A DNA stretch of 64,000 nucleotides from Streptomyces sp. NBC_00536 (GCF_036346295.1 NZ_CP107819.1:4402001-4466000), one strand, 5' to 3'; shown: positions 8,147 to 25,767, numbered from the stretch's first letter. Numbers and translations: made by a program. The notes: a model not told the origin generated them from the letters alone.

Positions 8147-9448
8147 CTACGCCGAGACGGGCTCGGCGACGGCAGCGGCCCGCGGAGCCGCCACCGCAGC
8201 CGGCGCGCCCTTCAGCAGCGACGGGTTGTCCTGCACCGGCGTCAGCCGCTTGCCGAGCCGCAGCGCGAGCCAGGCGATCCCGAGCGAGACCACGACGAAG
8301 ATCCCGATGTACAGCATCGGCACCCCGGCGCCGACCGGCACGCCCAGCGGGCCGAGCGCCAGCGCCATCTGCTTGACCAGGGCGAAAGCCGAGTTGTACT
8401 GACCGACGGAACCCTCCGGCGCCAGATCCGCGACCAGCGGGGCCAGCGTCGGCGACAGCATCGCCTCACCGATGCCGAAGAGGGCGTACGTCGTGATGAA
8501 CGCGGCGGCGGCCATCATGGCGCTGCCGTGCCCCAGGCCCGAGAACCCGGCTATGAGCCAGGCGCCCGTCCAGATCACACCGACCAGCGCGATGACGCGC
8601 GACCGGCGCCGCTTCTCGACCAGCCGCAGCACCACGAACTGCGCCACGACGATCGCACCGGTGTTGGCGGCCAGCGCGAAACCGAGGGTGGAGGGGGAGA
8701 TCCCGGCGGCCTCGGTACCGAAGGCGGCGAGACCCGACTCGAACTGTCCGTAGCAAGCGAAGAAGATCACGAAGCCCAGCACGCAGAGCTGGACCATCGC
8801 CTTGTGCTCCAGAAGCCGCTTCCAGCCGCTCCCGCCGGCCTGGGCGGGGTCCTTCGGCACCGCGTCCTTGATGCTCGGCGCGTGCGGCATCCGCACGGTG
8901 GCGATCACGCCCGCCAGCACCAGGAACATCACGGCCTCGATGCTGAACAGCAGGGTGAAGCTGCCGGGACGCGTCACGTCCACGATCTGGCCGCCTATGA
9001 GGCCGCCGATGCCCAGACCCAGGTTCTGCATGAAGAACTGCAGCGCGAAGGCGCGCGTCCGGGTGCTCGGGGTCGAGCACCACACGATCATCGTGGCCAG
9101 CGCGGGCTGCATCACGGCCTGACCGGCGCCCAGCGCCAGCGCGGACAGCAGGATCGGGACGACGCCGGTCGACAGCCCCAGCGATATCGCACCCACGGAC
9201 GCGGCGACCGCCGCGCCCATGACCACGGGGACGGGCCCGCGCCGGTCGATGATCCGACCGGTCAGGGGCAGCGCGAGGAGAGCGCCCAGGGCGAACGCCA
9301 CGAAGGCGCACGTCGCGGTGGCCGCACCCAGATCCCGCACCTGCGCCACGTAGATATAGAGGAACGGAACCGTGAAACCGATACCGAACGCGGTCAGCGC
9401 GTTACCGGCCTGGATCCTCCGCATCGCAGCGCCCATCACCTTGGTCAC
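8147..9448 (-). CDS. MFS transporter, probably a drug exporter
   Basis: A 433-aa protein with about 12 hydrophobic segments. It has the MFS loop 2-3 motif in the form GRIIDRRGPVPVV near residue 63, followed by repeated Ala/Gly/Leu-rich helices and a cytoplasmic C-terminal tail. The substrate is unknown. The gene is divergent from a MarR regulator, a common arrangement for inducible drug or solvent exporters, and that is the basis for the guess. The GTG start at 9448 has an AGGTGAG site a few bases upstream. An ATG at codon 5 is an alternative. Confidence 0.85.
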   Translation of the reverse strand: MTKVMGAAMRRIQAGNALTAFGIGFTVPFLYIYVAQVRDLGAATATCAFVAFALGALLALPLTGRIIDRRGPVPVVMGAAVAASVGAISLGLSTGVVPILLSALALGAGQAVMQPALATMIVWCSTPSTRTRAFALQFFMQNLGLGIGGLIGGQIVDVTRPGSFTLLFSIEAVMFLVLAGVIATVRMPHAPSIKDAVPKDPAQAGGSGWKRLLEHKAMVQLCVLGFVIFFACYGQFESGLAAFGTEAAGISPSTLGFALAANTGAIVVAQFVVLRLVEKRRRSRVIALVGVIWTGAWLIAGFSGLGHGSAMMAAAAFITTYALFGIGEAMLSPTLAPLVADLAPEGSVGQYNSAFALVKQMALALGPLGVPVGAGVPMLYIGIFVVVSLGIAWLALRLGKRLTPVQDNPSLLKGAPAAVAAPRAAAVAEPVSA

Positions 9449-9459
9449 TTCTCACCTGC

Positions 9460-9528
9460 CTTCACTACTGAAGCCTGAAGACTTCATACCTAAAGTTCGA
9501 TCCTTAACTCTACACACCGAAGGAGTTA
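9460..9528. promoter_or_regulatory. Candidate MarR operators in the divergent MFS/MarR spacer
   Basis: Three inverted repeats are crowded here: CTTCA-ctac-TGAAG at 9460-9473; the odd palindrome TGAAG-a-CTTCA at 9476-9486; and TAACTC...GAGTTA at 9505-9528. MarR dimers usually bind 16-20 bp palindromes overlapping both promoters, which fits the layout. Confidence 0.5.
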
Positions 9529-9560
9529 GACGCCAATGGGCCCGTGCCATACTTCGGTCC

Positions 9561-10097
9561 ATGGGTGACACCCCCGACGGCACTACGCCCGTCCACGAGC
9601 CGAGCCTCGATGAGCAGATCGCCGTCTATCAGCGCGAGTTCCAGGACCTCGACCCCCAGGTCGAGAAGGTCGTGTCGGCCCTGAGCCGCCTCAACCGCCG
9701 GATGAACGTCGCGTACGGCCGCCAGACGGCGGCCCTGGGCATCAGCAACGCCGAGTGGGAGGTCCTCAAGGCCCTCGTGCTCGCGGGCGACCCGTACCGG
9801 ATGGGCCCGAGCGAGCTGGCCAAGCAGCTGGGCCTGACGCCGGCCGCGATGACCCACCGGATCGACCGCATGACCGCGGACGGCCTGGTGACGCGCGAGC
9901 GGGACGAGTCCAACCGGGTCCGCGTGATCGTGGAGCTGACGAACGAGGGCCGCAGCAAGTGGCTCGACGCGATGCGCGCGGCCACGGTCTTCGAGGAGGA
10001 CCTCCTCCAGGACCTCTCCACGGCGGAGCGCGCCCTCCTCGGCGACATCCTCACGCGCCTGCTGGACCGGGTCGAAGGCCTCCAGTCGCCCGCCTGA
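9561..10097 (+). CDS. MarR-family transcriptional regulator
   Basis: A 178-aa protein with a winged helix-turn-helix: GISNAEWEVLKALVLAG, then MGPSELAKQLGLTPAAMTHR for the recognition region, and the wing DGLVTRERDESNRVR. The C-terminal helix forms the usual dimerisation arm. The ATG at 9561 is chosen because the longer in-frame extension upstream runs through the regulatory palindromes. It is divergent from the MFS gene and likely represses it and itself until an inducer binds. The first rRNA promoter follows within 25 bp of the stop. Confidence 0.88.
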   Translation: MGDTPDGTTPVHEPSLDEQIAVYQREFQDLDPQVEKVVSALSRLNRRMNVAYGRQTAALGISNAEWEVLKALVLAGDPYRMGPSELAKQLGLTPAAMTHRIDRMTADGLVTRERDESNRVRVIVELTNEGRSKWLDAMRAATVFEEDLLQDLSTAERALLGDILTRLLDRVEGLQSPA

Positions 10098-10117
10098 CCT
10101 GCCACGTGAACCCGGGG

Positions 10118-10146
10118 TTGACACCAGCCCCGGGGATCCGTAAGGT
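10118..10146 (+). promoter_or_regulatory. Upstream promoter of rrn operon 1
   Basis: TTGACA (10118-10123), a 17-bp spacer and TAAGGT (10141-10146) fit the HrdB-type consensus. The -35 box lies in the loop of a CCCGGGG...CCCCGGG inverted repeat (10111-10134) that may also end the marR transcript. The spacer 10098-10654 holds this promoter, further -10 boxes and the transcribed leader. Confidence 0.75.
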
Positions 10147-10276
10147 TCTTCGAGTTGTCCCGGAGCCGGAACGGTTCTGTGAGAACAGATGACGCCGCCT
10201 CGTAGCGGCACCCAACTCAGCACGATCTCCCACCGGGAACGAATTCGGCATGCCCGAATTCATTTCCAAGGCCCGA

Positions 10277-10306
10277 TTATGAGCCGCCCGGGAAATCCGC
10301 TAGAGT
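10277..10306 (+). promoter_or_regulatory. Second promoter candidate of rrn operon 1
   Basis: TAGAGT at 10301-10306 is a strong -10 match. A weak -35 (TTATGA, 10277-10282) lies 18 bp upstream. Confidence 0.5.
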
Positions 10307-10374
10307 TCGGGAGTCGGAACGGCCCAACAGCCGGAAAGACAAACCCCGCTGACTGGGGGTCAGGCCCGAAAGGA

Positions 10375-10385
10375 TCTGATAGAGT
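10375..10385 (+). promoter_or_regulatory. Shared proximal -10 box of rrn operon 1
   Basis: TCTGATAGAGT contains TAGAGT at 10380-10385 without an obvious -35 at normal spacing. This is where identity with operon 2 begins (the equivalent is 20241-20251), so it is probably the conserved proximal rrn promoter. Confidence 0.5.
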
Positions 10386-10450
10386 CGGAAACGAAGAACG
10401 AAGCCCGGAGGAAAGCCCGAGAGGGTGAGTACAAAGGAAGCGTCCGTTCC

Positions 10451-10469
10451 TTGAGAACTCAACAGCGTG
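10451..10469 (+). promoter_or_regulatory. rrn leader boxA-like antitermination element
   Basis: TTGAGAACTCAACAGCGTG resembles the leader boxA region of actinobacterial rrn operons. A related copy, TTGAGAACTACACAGTGG, lies at 12436-12453 before 23S. A TTCG-capped hairpin (TCCAC-TTCG-GTGGA, 10501-10514) follows. Confidence 0.55.
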
Positions 10470-10635
10470 CCAAAAATCAACGCCAGAAGTTGATACCCCG
10501 TCCACTTCGGTGGATGAGGTTCCTTTGAAAAAGACCTGTGAGGCCTTCGGGTGCTTGCAGGCAACCACAACAGCGAGGACGCAGTGGACGGTCGGCCATA
10601 TTCCGGCATGACTGTCCCGCTCAACGCGAGTGGGC

Positions 10636-10649
10636 ACCCGATTACGGGT
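10636..10649 (+). other. Hairpin immediately upstream of 16S (copy 1)
   Basis: ACCCG-ATTA-CGGGT ends 5 bases before the 16S 5' end. Operon 2 has ACCGG-ATAT-CCGGT at the equivalent place, so sequence changed but pairing was kept. Confidence 0.6.
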
Positions 10650-10654
10650 AAACA

Positions 10655-15591
<4,937 letters not shown>

Positions 15592-15662
15592 GTTGCTCGC
15601 GTCCACTGTGTAGTTCTGAAGTAACGAACCGTGCCCATATCCGGTTTGGTTAACTTCATAGT

Positions 15663-15779
15663 GTTTCGGTGGTCATAGCGTTAGGGAAACGCCCGGTTAC
15701 ATTTCGAACCCGGAAGCTAAGCCTTTCAGCGCCGATGGTACTGCAGGGGGGACCCTGTGGGAGAGTAGGACGCCGCCGA
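15663..15779 (+). rRNA. 5S ribosomal RNA (copy 1)
   Basis: About 117 nt, from GTTTCGGTGGTCATAGCG to the complementary GACGCCGCCGAA. It has the conserved CCGAACCCGGAAG-type loop (here TCGAACCCGGAAGCTAAG) and is identical to copy 2 at 25527-25643. Confidence 0.97.
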
Positions 15780-15793
15780 ACAATTTTTCCGGG

Positions 15794-15823
15794 AAAGCCC
15801 CGCACCTTATGGTGCGGGGCTTT
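15794..15823 (+). terminator. rrn operon 1 terminator
   Basis: A 13-bp stem, AAAGCCCCGCACC with its complement around TTAT, followed by TTCTGC. It lies 14 bp after 5S, and the identical hairpin follows copy 2. Confidence 0.93.
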
Positions 15824-15855
15824 TCTGCGTTCCGGACCAGAAACCAGAAAGCGGA

Positions 15856-16269
15856 TCATTCGGCTTCGAGCTGGTGGTCCGCCCAGACGTAGGTTTCGGG
15901 GAGCAGGTCGGTGATGGGGACCGTGCGGATGCGGTCGGCCGTGCCGACGATGACCTTGAGGGTCGGGAAGTAGTCGAGGAGGGCCTGGCGGCACCGCCCG
16001 CAGGGGGGAACAACTCCGCGGTCGCGGTCGCCCACGGCGACGATCGTGTCGAGTTCGTAGGCGCCCTGGGCTGCGGCCGCGCCGATGACGACCAGCTCGG
16101 CGCAGGGGCCGCCCGTGAAGTGATAGGCGTTCACCGCCGTGATGATCCTGCCGTCCCGGGCGCGGGCCGCCGCCGCCATGGTGTGGTTGTCGCCCCGGCA
16201 GCGCGTGCGGGCGACGTGCGCCGCGGCCTCGATCAGTTCGTGGTCGACGTGGGGGGTCTGCGTAGTCAT
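15856..16269 (-). CDS. Cytidine/blasticidin deaminase-like zinc enzyme
   Basis: A 137-aa protein with the two signature zinc-binding motifs of the cytidine deaminase family: a Cys-Ala-Glu in GGPCAELVVIG near residue 58, carrying the catalytic Glu, and PCGRCRQ near residue 90. Length and motif spacing fit the single-domain tetrameric cytidine/blasticidin-S deaminases. Having Cys rather than His in the first motif is common in this group. ATG 16269 is preferred over the extension to 16287, which adds only a basic hexapeptide. The gene lies between the two rrn operons and converges on operon 1. The substrate is unknown. Confidence 0.85.
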   Translation of the reverse strand: MTTQTPHVDHELIEAAAHVARTRCRGDNHTMAAAARARDGRIITAVNAYHFTGGPCAELVVIGAAAAQGAYELDTIVAVGDRDRGVVPPCGRCRQALLDYFPTLKVIVGTADRIRTVPITDLLPETYVWADHQLEAE

Positions 16270-16359
16270 CAGGCGACGTTTGCGCACGTCACGAGGGTGC
16301 GCAAGTGAATTTCGGTGGCGCGTCCGGCAAGCGCGGCGGCGCGGCGCTAGGTTGCGGGC

Positions 16360-17013
16360 GTGGATGACTTCTCGCGCTCATGGACTGCGTTGCGCACGGC
16401 GGTTGCCGGGCTTTCGGACGAGGACTTCGGGCGGCCGTCCGGGTGTGCCGGGTGGCTGGTCCGGGACTTGGTGTGTCATCTGGTCATCGACGCCCAGGAC
16501 GTGCTGATCACGCTGGTCACTCCGGTGGAGGCGGAGCCGACCCGGGACGCGGTGACCTACTGGGACATCGTCGAGCCCCCGACCGGTGACGACCCGCTCG
16601 ATGCGCTGGTCGTGCGGCTCGCGGCTGCGTACGGGGAGCCGTGGCTGCTCAAGTTCCACCTCGACGACGTCGGGTCCGCCGCCGGCCGCGCCGCCGGGCT
16701 CGCGGACCGGGCGCTCCGGGTGGGTACGCGGGACCAGGTGCTCACCGCGGGGGACTACCTGGCGGCGTACGTCCTGGAGTGGACGCTGCACCACCTCGAC
16801 CTGATCGCGCACCTCCCGGCCGCGGCGGAGCCGCCTTACGAGGGGCTCGCCCGGTCACGTGAGCTGCTGGAGCGGATCGCCGGTGCGCAGTTCCCCGCGA
16901 CCTTCTCCGATACGGACGCGCTGCTCATCGGTACCGGGCGTCGGACCGCGAGTGGGGAACAGGCCGCTGAGCTGGGTGAGTTGGCGGAGCGCCTGCCGTT
17001 CGTTCTCGGGTGA
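16360..17013 (+). CDS. Maleylpyruvate isomerase/DinB-like mycothiol-dependent protein
   Basis: A 217-aa protein with the four-helix DinB fold pattern: an N-terminal GCAGWLVRDLVCHLVIDAQD segment and a second helix WTLHHLDLIAH. The His residues at these two places are the usual metal ligands of the mycothiol-dependent maleylpyruvate isomerase N-terminal family. The reaction cannot be deduced. GTG 16360 is the start that leaves the fold intact. It is a monocistronic gene facing a minus-strand LysR gene in the segment between the rrn operons. Confidence 0.75.
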   Translation: MDDFSRSWTALRTAVAGLSDEDFGRPSGCAGWLVRDLVCHLVIDAQDVLITLVTPVEAEPTRDAVTYWDIVEPPTGDDPLDALVVRLAAAYGEPWLLKFHLDDVGSAAGRAAGLADRALRVGTRDQVLTAGDYLAAYVLEWTLHHLDLIAHLPAAAEPPYEGLARSRELLERIAGAQFPATFSDTDALLIGTGRRTASGEQAAELGELAERLPFVLG

Positions 17014-17041
17014 GAGCGGTGCGACGTGCGACGGACGTCCG

Positions 17042-17974
17042 TCAGCGCCGTGTCCAGGCGGGGGTCCACGTGTCGTCGGCGGGGTGGCCGGGCTGGACGG
17101 CGCGCAGGTGGTCGCGGAGTGCGGTGAGGGCGGGGTGCGGGTTGTCGCGGCGCCAGATCAGTGAGTGCGGGTAGACGGGCGTCGGGTCGGTCACCGGGAT
17201 GCGGCGCAGGCCGTGGCCGGCGGGCCAGACGAGGCGCGTGTGCTCACCCATGAAGGTGGCCAGGGCCGGGGTGTCGGCGATGGTGTCGAGGAGCGCGTCG
17301 GAGCCGAAGTTGGGGCCGGTGGCCTCGATGGTGAGGCCGAATTCGGCGACGAGATCGTCGTAGTAGGCGGCCCACTCGGTGCCGGGGACGATGCCGGGCA
17401 TCCAGATCCGGTGCCCGGCGAGCTGGGCGAGGGTCACCGACCGGGCGCCCGCCAGCGCGTGGGCGGGGCCGGTGAGGAGCTGGAGCGGCTCGTCGAGGAC
17501 CCGGACGGACTCGATGTCCTCGGGAAGCGGCCGCCCGGGCGCACCGACGGCACGGAAGGACGCGTCGATCGCACCGGAACGGATGTTGGCGATGGCCGTC
17601 TCGATTTCGAACAGCATCACCACGTCGAGGTCGATCTCGGGGTGCGCACGGTGGAAGGCGCGCATCAGGCCCGCCTGCGCGCCGCGCGAGGCGAGCACGT
17701 CGACGCGGAGCGGACGGCTGCCGGGGTGTACGGAGGCGACCGCGCGCTCGGCGACGCGCAGCAGCTCGCGCGCGTGGGGCAGGAACGCCTGCCCGTCGAT
17801 GGTGAGGTCGGCGCCGCGCGCGGTGCGGATGAACAGCCGTACGCCGAGGCTGCGCTCCAGCGCGGCGATGCGCTTGGAGACGGCCTGCTGGGTGACCGCC
17901 AGCTCGACGGCGGCTTCCTGGAACTGCCCCGTGTCGGCGACGGCGACGAAGGTCCGGACGGTGTCGAGGTCCAT
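17042..17974 (-). CDS. LysR-family transcriptional regulator
   Basis: A 310-aa protein. The winged helix-turn-helix is at residues 1-60 (MDLDTVRTFVAVADTGQFQE, then VTQQAVSKRIAALE), followed by a type 2 periplasmic-binding-like effector domain. It is divergent from the MFS/isochorismatase-like pair and is the natural candidate regulator of that pair. A LysR-type inverted repeat lies in the shared spacer. Confidence 0.9.
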   Translation of the reverse strand: MDLDTVRTFVAVADTGQFQEAAVELAVTQQAVSKRIAALERSLGVRLFIRTARGADLTIDGQAFLPHARELLRVAERAVASVHPGSRPLRVDVLASRGAQAGLMRAFHRAHPEIDLDVVMLFEIETAIANIRSGAIDASFRAVGAPGRPLPEDIESVRVLDEPLQLLTGPAHALAGARSVTLAQLAGHRIWMPGIVPGTEWAAYYDDLVAEFGLTIEATGPNFGSDALLDTIADTPALATFMGEHTRLVWPAGHGLRRIPVTDPTPVYPHSLIWRRDNPHPALTALRDHLRAVQPGHPADDTWTPAWTRR

Positions 17975-17992
17975 GGCGCTCCACCTTAGGGG

Positions 17993-18007
17993 ACAACGTT
18001 TGGTTGT
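17993..18007. promoter_or_regulatory. Candidate LysR binding site
   Basis: ACAAC-gtttg-GTTGT is an inverted repeat with 5-bp arms starting 19 bp upstream of the lysR start, in the divergent spacer 17975-18104. It fits a LysR dimer half-site pair. Confidence 0.45.
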
Positions 18008-18104
18008 GACCGGCCCGTGGATCGGTTGTTTGACCTGCCACAGCGCTGACGGTTTTGCTCTTCCTGGTCAACTTCAGTTTGTACGAGCGGGAGATCAAGG
18101 CGGT

Positions 18105-19367
18105 GTGCTGAGCATGGTGGGCGGAAGGCGGTTGGGCCGGCGGTTCGGGTGGCTGTGGGCGGCGTACGGGGTGAGCACCTTCGGCACGTGGCTCGCCTTC
18201 GACGCGTTCTCCCTCATCGCGATCCTCGTGCTGCACGCCGGGCCGGCCCAGGTGTCGGCGCTGACGGCCGCGGGGCTGGCGGTGGGGGCGGTGGTCGCGG
18301 TGCCGCTCGGGCCGTGGGTGGAGTTCCGGCGCAAGCGGCCGGTGATGATCGCGATGGACCTGATCCGGTTCGCGGCCCTGATGAGCGTCCCCGCCGCCTA
18401 CGCACTCGGTCTGCTCGGGTTCGGCCAGCTCCTGGTCGTGTCCGTCGTCGTCGGTGCGGCCGACATCGCCTTCAACGCGGCGAGTGGCGCGTATCTGAAG
18501 GCGCTGGTGCGGCCGGAGGACCTGCTCGTCGCGAACGGGCGGTTCGAGTCCACCACTTGGACCGCCACGGTGCTCGGCCCGCCGGCCGGCACGGCCGCGA
18601 TCGGACTGTTCGGCCCGGTGATGACCGTGGTGGCCAACGCGGTCAGCTACCTGCTCTCCGCCGCGGGGCTACGGGCGATCGGCGGCGGCGGTGAGCCGCG
18701 CCCCGTGCGCACGGACGGGCCCGGGGCGCGGCTGCGGCCCGGCGACCTGCTCGAAGGGTGGCGGTACGTCCTCACGCACCCCACCCTGCGTCCCCTGTTC
18801 TTCAATACGGTCCTGGTCAGCGGCCTGATCATGGCGAGCCTGCCGCTGCTCGCCGTCCTCATGCTCGGCGACCTCGGGTTCGCCCCCTGGCAGTACGGCC
18901 TCGCCTTCGGCCTGCCCTGCGTCGGCGGGATCGTCGGCGCGCGGCTGTCCCGCCGGCTCGTCACACGGTTCGGCCGGCACAAGGTGATGCTCACCGCCGG
19001 TGCGCTGCGCGCGTGCTGGTCGCTCGGGCTGGCCTTCGTCCGGCCCGGCGTGACCGGGCTGGTGCTGGTCGTGGTGGTCGAGTTCGGGCTGATCACCTGC
19101 ATGGGTGTCTTCAACCCGGTGTTCGCCACCTACCGGCTCGACCAGACGGCGCCGGACCGGATCGCCCGCACCCTGTCGGCGTGGTCGGTCACCAGCAAGG
19201 TGACGGTCGCGGCCATGACCGGGCTGTGGGGCCTGCTGGCCGGTATCACCGGCCCCCGCACCGCGATCGCCGTCGCCGGCCTCCTCCTGCTGGTCACCCC
19301 TTTCCTGCTTCCCCGGCACGACCACGAAACCGCCCCGGCGCCAGAAGCAAGGAGCACACTCTCGTGA
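18105..19367 (+). CDS. MFS transporter (enterobactin-exporter-like type)
   Basis: A ~420-aa protein with 10-12 membrane helices. It has a GxWxxxFA-type start (YGVSTFGTWLAFDAFSLIAI) and the loop element WVEFRRKRPVMIAMDLIRFA, both typical of MFS_3 (EntS-like) exporters. GTG 18105, with GGGAG 11 bp upstream, is preferred, and ATG 18114 is an alternative. A much longer open frame upstream is only a shadow of lysR. The last four bases overlap the start of the hydrolase gene (GTGA), so the two are probably co-translated. The cargo is unknown. Confidence 0.82.
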   Translation: MLSMVGGRRLGRRFGWLWAAYGVSTFGTWLAFDAFSLIAILVLHAGPAQVSALTAAGLAVGAVVAVPLGPWVEFRRKRPVMIAMDLIRFAALMSVPAAYALGLLGFGQLLVVSVVVGAADIAFNAASGAYLKALVRPEDLLVANGRFESTTWTATVLGPPAGTAAIGLFGPVMTVVANAVSYLLSAAGLRAIGGGGEPRPVRTDGPGARLRPGDLLEGWRYVLTHPTLRPLFFNTVLVSGLIMASLPLLAVLMLGDLGFAPWQYGLAFGLPCVGGIVGARLSRRLVTRFGRHKVMLTAGALRACWSLGLAFVRPGVTGLVLVVVVEFGLITCMGVFNPVFATYRLDQTAPDRIARTLSAWSVTSKVTVAAMTGLWGLLAGITGPRTAIAVAGLLLLVTPFLLPRHDHETAPAPEARSTLS

Positions 19368-19984
19368 ACACCACCCCCGCACTCGACCCCGCGCGCACCG
19401 CCCTGCTCGTCATGGACTTCCAGCCCGCGGTCCTGGCCCATTTGCCCGAGGGCCAGGACGGCGAGGCCCTGCTGGCCCGTGTGGAAGGTGCCATTGCCGA
19501 CATCCGCGCCAGTGGCGGAGCCGTCGCCTACGTCCGCGTCGGTTTTACGGAGGCCGACTGGGACGCGGTCCCGGCGGCGAACAAGTCCTTCGGCCCGCTG
19601 GCCGAGTACCGCCTCATGCACGACGAGGATCCGGCCACCGCCGTCCACGAGCGCCTGGCGCCGCGGGAGGGAGACATCGTGGTGCGCAAGGTCCGGTACG
19701 GCGCCATGTCCACCACCGACCTCGACGAGCAGCTGCGGGAGCGCGGGATCACCACCCTGGTCGTCGCCGGCTTCAGCACCAGCGGGGTCGTCCTGTCCAC
19801 CGTCATCGACGCGGCCGACCGTGACTACGGCGTCTACGTGCTGTCCGACGGCATCGCCGACCCCGACCCCGAAGTCCACGAGATCCTGCTGCGCCGGGTC
19901 CTTCCCGCGCGGGCCCACATCATCGACACGGCCGAGCTGCACGGCTTGTTGTGCGGGTTGCGCGGGCGTACGCGGGGGCGTTGA
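19364..19984 (+). CDS. Isochorismatase-like hydrolase lacking the catalytic Cys
   Basis: A 206-aa protein with the isochorismatase/cysteine-hydrolase fold. The catalytic Asp is in LLVMDFQPAVL and the Lys in VVRKVRYGAMS. In place of the usual Cys-containing loop it has GFSTSGVVLSTVIDAADRDY, where Val occupies the expected Cys position. True isochorismatases of the EntB/PhzD type also lack the Cys, so a non-amidase activity is possible. GTG 19364 is supported by AAGGAG at 19349-19354 and by the 4-bp overlap with the MFS gene. The TGA stop is embedded in the -35 box of the rrn operon 2 promoter. Confidence 0.85.
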   Translation: MNTTPALDPARTALLVMDFQPAVLAHLPEGQDGEALLARVEGAIADIRASGGAVAYVRVGFTEADWDAVPAANKSFGPLAEYRLMHDEDPATAVHERLAPREGDIVVRKVRYGAMSTTDLDEQLRERGITTLVVAGFSTSGVVLSTVIDAADRDYGVYVLSDGIADPDPEVHEILLRRVLPARAHIIDTAELHGLLCGLRGRTRGR

Positions 19985-20009
19985 CACGGCGCTGGTGGCT
20001 GAGTAGAGT
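19981..20009 (+). promoter_or_regulatory. Upstream promoter of rrn operon 2
   Basis: TTGACA (19981-19986), a 17-bp spacer and TAGAGT (20004-20009) are a near-perfect HrdB consensus. The -35 overlaps the stop codon of the hydrolase gene. The spacer 19985-20520 holds the promoter array and leader only. Confidence 0.85.
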
Positions 20010-20027
20010 CGAACGGTTGCCTCGAAC

Positions 20028-20057
20028 TGGACAAGTTCGGCAGCGATGGTTTAGAGT
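20028..20057 (+). promoter_or_regulatory. Second promoter of rrn operon 2
   Basis: TGGACA (20028-20033), an 18-bp spacer and TAGAGT (20052-20057). Confidence 0.65.
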
Positions 20058-20149
20058 CTTACCGCCCCCCTTCCATGGAATTGAAATCCATCAGGGGTGC
20101 ACTCCGCTCTTTTTCAGATGTGAACGCCGGGAGAACCGGTCCGAAACTT

Positions 20150-20159
20150 CTGATAGAGT
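20150..20159 (+). promoter_or_regulatory. Third -10 box of rrn operon 2
   Basis: TCTGATAGAGT-like context with TAGAGT at 20154-20159 and no clear -35. The same TCTGATAGAGTCGG string recurs 92 bp downstream. Confidence 0.4.
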
Positions 20160-20240
20160 CGGTCTCACCGGAAAGGGAAACGCGAAAGCGAAAACCTGGA
20201 AAGTGAAACCCGCTTCGACCGGGAATCGGACACGAAAGAG

Positions 20241-20251
20241 TCTGATAGAGT
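20241..20251 (+). promoter_or_regulatory. Shared proximal -10 box of rrn operon 2
   Basis: TCTGATAGAGT with TAGAGT at 20246-20251. This is the left edge of the sequence shared with operon 1. Confidence 0.5.
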
Positions 20252-20501
20252 CGGAAACGAAGAACGAAGCCCGGAGGAAAGCCCGAGAGGGTGAGTACAA
20301 AGGAAGCGTCCGTTCCTTGAGAACTCAACAGCGTGCCAAAAATCAACGCCAGAAGTTGATACCCCGTCCACTTCGGTGGATGAGGTTCCTTTGAAAAAGA
20401 CCTGTGAGGCCTTCGGGTGCTTGCAGGCAACCACAACAGCGAGGACGCAGTGGACGGTCGGCCATATTCCGGCATGACTGTCCCGCTCAACGCGAGTGGA
20501 A

Positions 20502-20515
20502 ACCGGATATCCGGT
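20502..20515 (+). other. Hairpin immediately upstream of 16S (copy 2)
   Basis: ACCGG-ATAT-CCGGT replaces the operon-1 ACCCG-ATTA-CGGGT at the same position, with compensating changes in both arms. Confidence 0.6.
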
Positions 20516-20520
20516 AAACA

Positions 20521-25455
<4,935 letters not shown>

Positions 25456-25526
25456 GTTGCTCGCGTCCACTGTGTAGTTCTGAAGTAACGAACCGTGCCC
25501 ATATCCGGTTTGGTTAACTTCATAGT

Positions 25527-25643
25527 GTTTCGGTGGTCATAGCGTTAGGGAAACGCCCGGTTACATTTCGAACCCGGAAGCTAAGCCTTTCAGCGCCGAT
25601 GGTACTGCAGGGGGGACCCTGTGGGAGAGTAGGACGCCGCCGA
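25527..25643 (+). rRNA. 5S ribosomal RNA (copy 2)
   Basis: 117 nt, identical to copy 1. Confidence 0.97.
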
Positions 25644-25657
25644 ACAATTTTTCCGGG

Positions 25658-25687
25658 AAAGCCCCGCACCTTATGGTGCGGGGCTTT
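25658..25687 (+). terminator. rrn operon 2 terminator
   Basis: The same 13-bp AAAGCCCCGCACC hairpin with TTAT loop as after operon 1. Identity between the copies stops about 16 bp further on. Confidence 0.93.
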
Positions 25688-25767
25688 TCTGCGTTCCGGA
25701 CCAAAAAAGGGGAGTACAGGAAAAAGCAGTGGAGGCCGGGGTGGGGGTGCGGCTTAGGATCTTGGCC

